The notes under the pieces: generated by a model | Seen by the model: only the letters and a program-made list of their open reading frames with translations | Databases searched by the model: none | Told to the model about the DNA's origin: nothing | Translations under genes and position numbers: made by a program | Assembly (NCBI GenBank): GCA_002425185.1 | Contig: DILT01000014.1 | Coordinates: 1-64,000 of the forward strand | DNA: 64,000 bases | Source: Flammeovirgaceae bacterium UBA5585 | GTDB lineage: Bacteria; Bacteroidota; Bacteroidia; Cytophagales; Cyclobacteriaceae | Reading direction: 5' to 3' | Shown here: positions 62,086 to 64,000 of the stretch, piece after piece | How positions within the stretch are numbered: position 1 is the stretch's first letter | How the letters are laid out: every line of letters begins with the position of its first letter

Positions 62086-64000
62086 CTACTTTTTTTCCTT
62101 CACTAAAGGCAGTTCAATATGGAAAACACTTCCTATGCCCACAGTTGAGTCAAAATATATCTTCCCGCCCATTTGCTCAATTCCCTGCCGCGCGATGGCC
62201 AGGCCTAATCCAGACCCCGATTGTTTGGTGCTGAAATGAGGTAAAAATATTTTGTCGCGAAGATCTTCCCGAATACCACTACCATTATCAGTAAAGGCAA
62301 TATAAATGGCATTTTCCATTTGCTTCAGGTGCACCTTCACCCTGGCCGATCGACCTTCCCCGGCAGCCTGAATTCCGTTTAAAATAATATTTGAAAATAT
62401 TCTGCTTATCAGTTGTTCATCAACCTGCGCTTCTACCTCATCCACTTCGGTTGTAAACTCTACTGAAGCCGATTGCTCATGAAGGTGCACTACTTTTTTC
62501 AATAACCCTACCAATTCCACCGGTCGCATTACCGGTTCAGGCATCTTGGCGAATGTACTGAATGACGAAGCTATACCATCCAGCGTATCTACCTGGTCTA
62601 GTACAGCGGCAATTGACTTTCTGATTTTCTCCAGGGTCTTCGGGTCTGTATCAGGAAGGCGTTCCGTTTGTTGAAGCATAAGCTTCATGGGGGTAAGCGG
62701 ATTTTTAATTTCATGCGCCACTTGTTGAGCAATTTCGCGCCAGGCTTTTTCGCGCTGTACACGCTCCAACTGACTTTTGCTTTGGCTTAACGTGGAAAGC
62801 ATTTGATTGTACTCCCTCACCATCAACCCAATTTCATCATCCGATTGCCACTCCAAAGGCTGGTTAACATTGGTAAGGGAAATCCGGCCAAGCTTTTGCG
62901 TAATCATGCGCAATGGAAACGTAAGCCATTGCGCTACCCAGAAAGAAACAATAACCAATACGATGAAAATGGCTGTAAAAATGGAAAGGATATTAGCCAG
63001 CACGGTAATCTGCATTTTCTCCAGCAAATTTTCGGATTGGAAAAACGGGATACCTAATACACCGAGTAGTGATCCGTCATCAGGAGCCAGTAAAGCAGAG
63101 TATGCCACAAAGTAGTTCAACTTACCCACCTGTTCATCCGCAATAAAAACACGATCACCACGCTTTATCCGATCCAGTGCAGACGGATTTATGTAGGGAG
63201 ATAGCAATTGGTTTTCAAAAATCAAGGGCTGGCTGGTAAATTGAAGTTTGCCCGCAGGTGTAAAAAGGTTAGCATCCAGGTTTGCCAATTTTGACAATTG
63301 TGCAAAATCTAAATCACCCGAAATTGCATCAACCCGATCCGATTCCGTTAACAGGGTACTAATCTGATTCGTAAAACTTTTCGACTTGGCCAGGTAATCG
63401 GCATTCAGTTGTTCCTGATTAGAGCGGGCCGTCAACCCCAGCGTAATTACACTAACTGCAATTAATGGAATAAAAAAAGCCAGGTTTAAAATAAGTTGTA
63501 TGCGGGTTGAAAGCATGAGTTTATCGACACGGAAAAAATCAATAATTCCTATCGTCAATAAAAAAATAAGTATTGCAAACAAACCTATGATAATCAGGAA
63601 GGAGAAATCTGCCAAGGTATAGGTAAGCGAAGGTGCTCGCGAAGATACCAACACAATCCTTCCGCTGGCATCGCGTGAGGCCGTATGAAGATAGCCTGAA
63701 AATTCAATTCCCTTTCGATACAGGCGTGGATCTTCCAGAACCGATTTATCCAAGGTTGAATAATTAAAGTCGCCCGACCAATATTGTATTTCATTATTTA
63801 GAAAAACTGCATTACTAAACTCCTGCGATCCGAAAGCCTGACGAAACCTGTTGTCTACCAGCAAGCCCGGATAAACATTCTCCGGGATAACCCGCTTAAG
63901 TGATAATTCCAGCACAATATAACCTGCTGTGATTACCCCTCGTTTTACCGGAATTACCGCCAGGTATTTCCGGGCTGATTCCTCATCGGGTCGGTTAAAG
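62086..64000 (-). CDS. Membrane sensor histidine kinase with HAMP domain, N-terminus beyond window
   Basis: The frame stays open through 64000, so the gene is partial at its 5' end. About 637 residues are visible; a GTG at 63915 lies in frame but is unlikely to be the start because upstream codons also read as protein (KYLAVIPVKRGV). Two membrane regions near 63.55-63.40 kb and 63.0-62.93 kb flank an extracytoplasmic sensor domain, then a HAMP domain. HisKA reads VAHEIKNPLTPMKLML and the ATPase has NIILNGIQAA, DNGSGI and GSGLGLAIARQG, similar to NtrY-type kinases. The response regulator is not in view. Confidence 0.92.
   Translation of the reverse strand, partial: FNRPDEESARKYLAVIPVKRGVITAGYIVLELSLKRVIPENVYPGLLVDNRFRQAFGSQEFSNAVFLNNEIQYWSGDFNYSTLDKSVLEDPRLYRKGIEFSGYLHTASRDASGRIVLVSSRAPSLTYTLADFSFLIIIGLFAILIFLLTIGIIDFFRVDKLMLSTRIQLILNLAFFIPLIAVSVITLGLTARSNQEQLNADYLAKSKSFTNQISTLLTESDRVDAISGDLDFAQLSKLANLDANLFTPAGKLQFTSQPLIFENQLLSPYINPSALDRIKRGDRVFIADEQVGKLNYFVAYSALLAPDDGSLLGVLGIPFFQSENLLEKMQITVLANILSIFTAIFIVLVIVSFWVAQWLTFPLRMITQKLGRISLTNVNQPLEWQSDDEIGLMVREYNQMLSTLSQSKSQLERVQREKAWREIAQQVAHEIKNPLTPMKLMLQQTERLPDTDPKTLEKIRKSIAAVLDQVDTLDGIASSFSTFAKMPEPVMRPVELVGLLKKVVHLHEQSASVEFTTEVDEVEAQVDEQLISRIFSNIILNGIQAAGEGRSARVKVHLKQMENAIYIAFTDNGSGIREDLRDKIFLPHFSTKQSGSGLGLAIARQGIEQMGGKIYFDSTVGIGSVFHIELPLVKEKK

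Noticed and set aside
63915..63915. GTG at 63915 as the start of the sensor kinase
   Set aside because: The frame continues upstream to the window edge with protein-like sequence, so the true start lies outside.

Overview
The window looks like a chromosomal segment of a free-living Gram-negative Bacteroidota, most likely of the Cytophagales type. The evidence is consistent across several features. Promoters have the Bacteroidota form TTG-N19/20-TAnnTTTG (best at tRNA-Glu, gapA and pdhC). There is a type IX secretion sorting domain on a 2141-residue secreted protein and a PorE-like TPR/PD40/OmpA lipoprotein-type protein. IspG is the long, insertion-bearing form, many small secreted beta-barrels are present, and starts are often GTG or TTG with weak ribosome binding sites. 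There is no rRNA, phage or CRISPR. The only RNA gene found is tRNA-Glu(TTC).

Layout. 1-1848 is the N-terminal part of a minus-strand adhesin made of 93-residue repeats, cut by the window edge. 1.9-17 kb holds ordinary chromosomal genes: a glycosyltransferase, YebC, beta-barrels, an LtaS-like phosphotransferase, a PAS histidine kinase, tRNA-Glu, an M19 dipeptidase, a bestrophin-like protein, GAPDH, a DnaJ-TPR protein, a TerB-like protein and an aminotransferase. 17-34 kb holds hslV, pdhC, a metallopeptidase/propeller/barrel fusion, a bestrophin, an SPFH operon ending in a 51-residue ribbon-helix-helix protein, Rieske oxygenase, NmrA, menC, queA and the PorE-like protein.

34.2-51.2 kb is the most unusual region: six large same-strand genes. 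The first two (NTT-like transporter/HEAT/cNMP-fold fusion, then a protein with three TIR-like domains) are 25 bp apart. After a 225-bp gap with a REP-like palindrome come four genes spaced by -4 to 4 bp: an nSTAND NTPase with one membrane segment and a WD40 propeller, a TPR/beta-barrel outer membrane protein, a propeller lipoprotein, and the giant type IX cargo protein. I infer a trans-envelope sensing and surface-display system, possibly linked to stress or defence.

51.2-64 kb holds a DUF4143 ATPase behind a perfect 35-bp palindrome, TerC, a DinB/YfiT-like protein, a YheT hydrolase, an SRAP-family protein that has lost three of its four catalytic residues, ispG, an SDR, MlaE/MlaF-like ABC genes, a DsrE-like protein and a histidine kinase cut by the right edge. 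Two copies of a 125-134 bp element with terminal inverted repeats lie between convergent genes here, and each supplies the last base of a neighbouring TAG stop codon.
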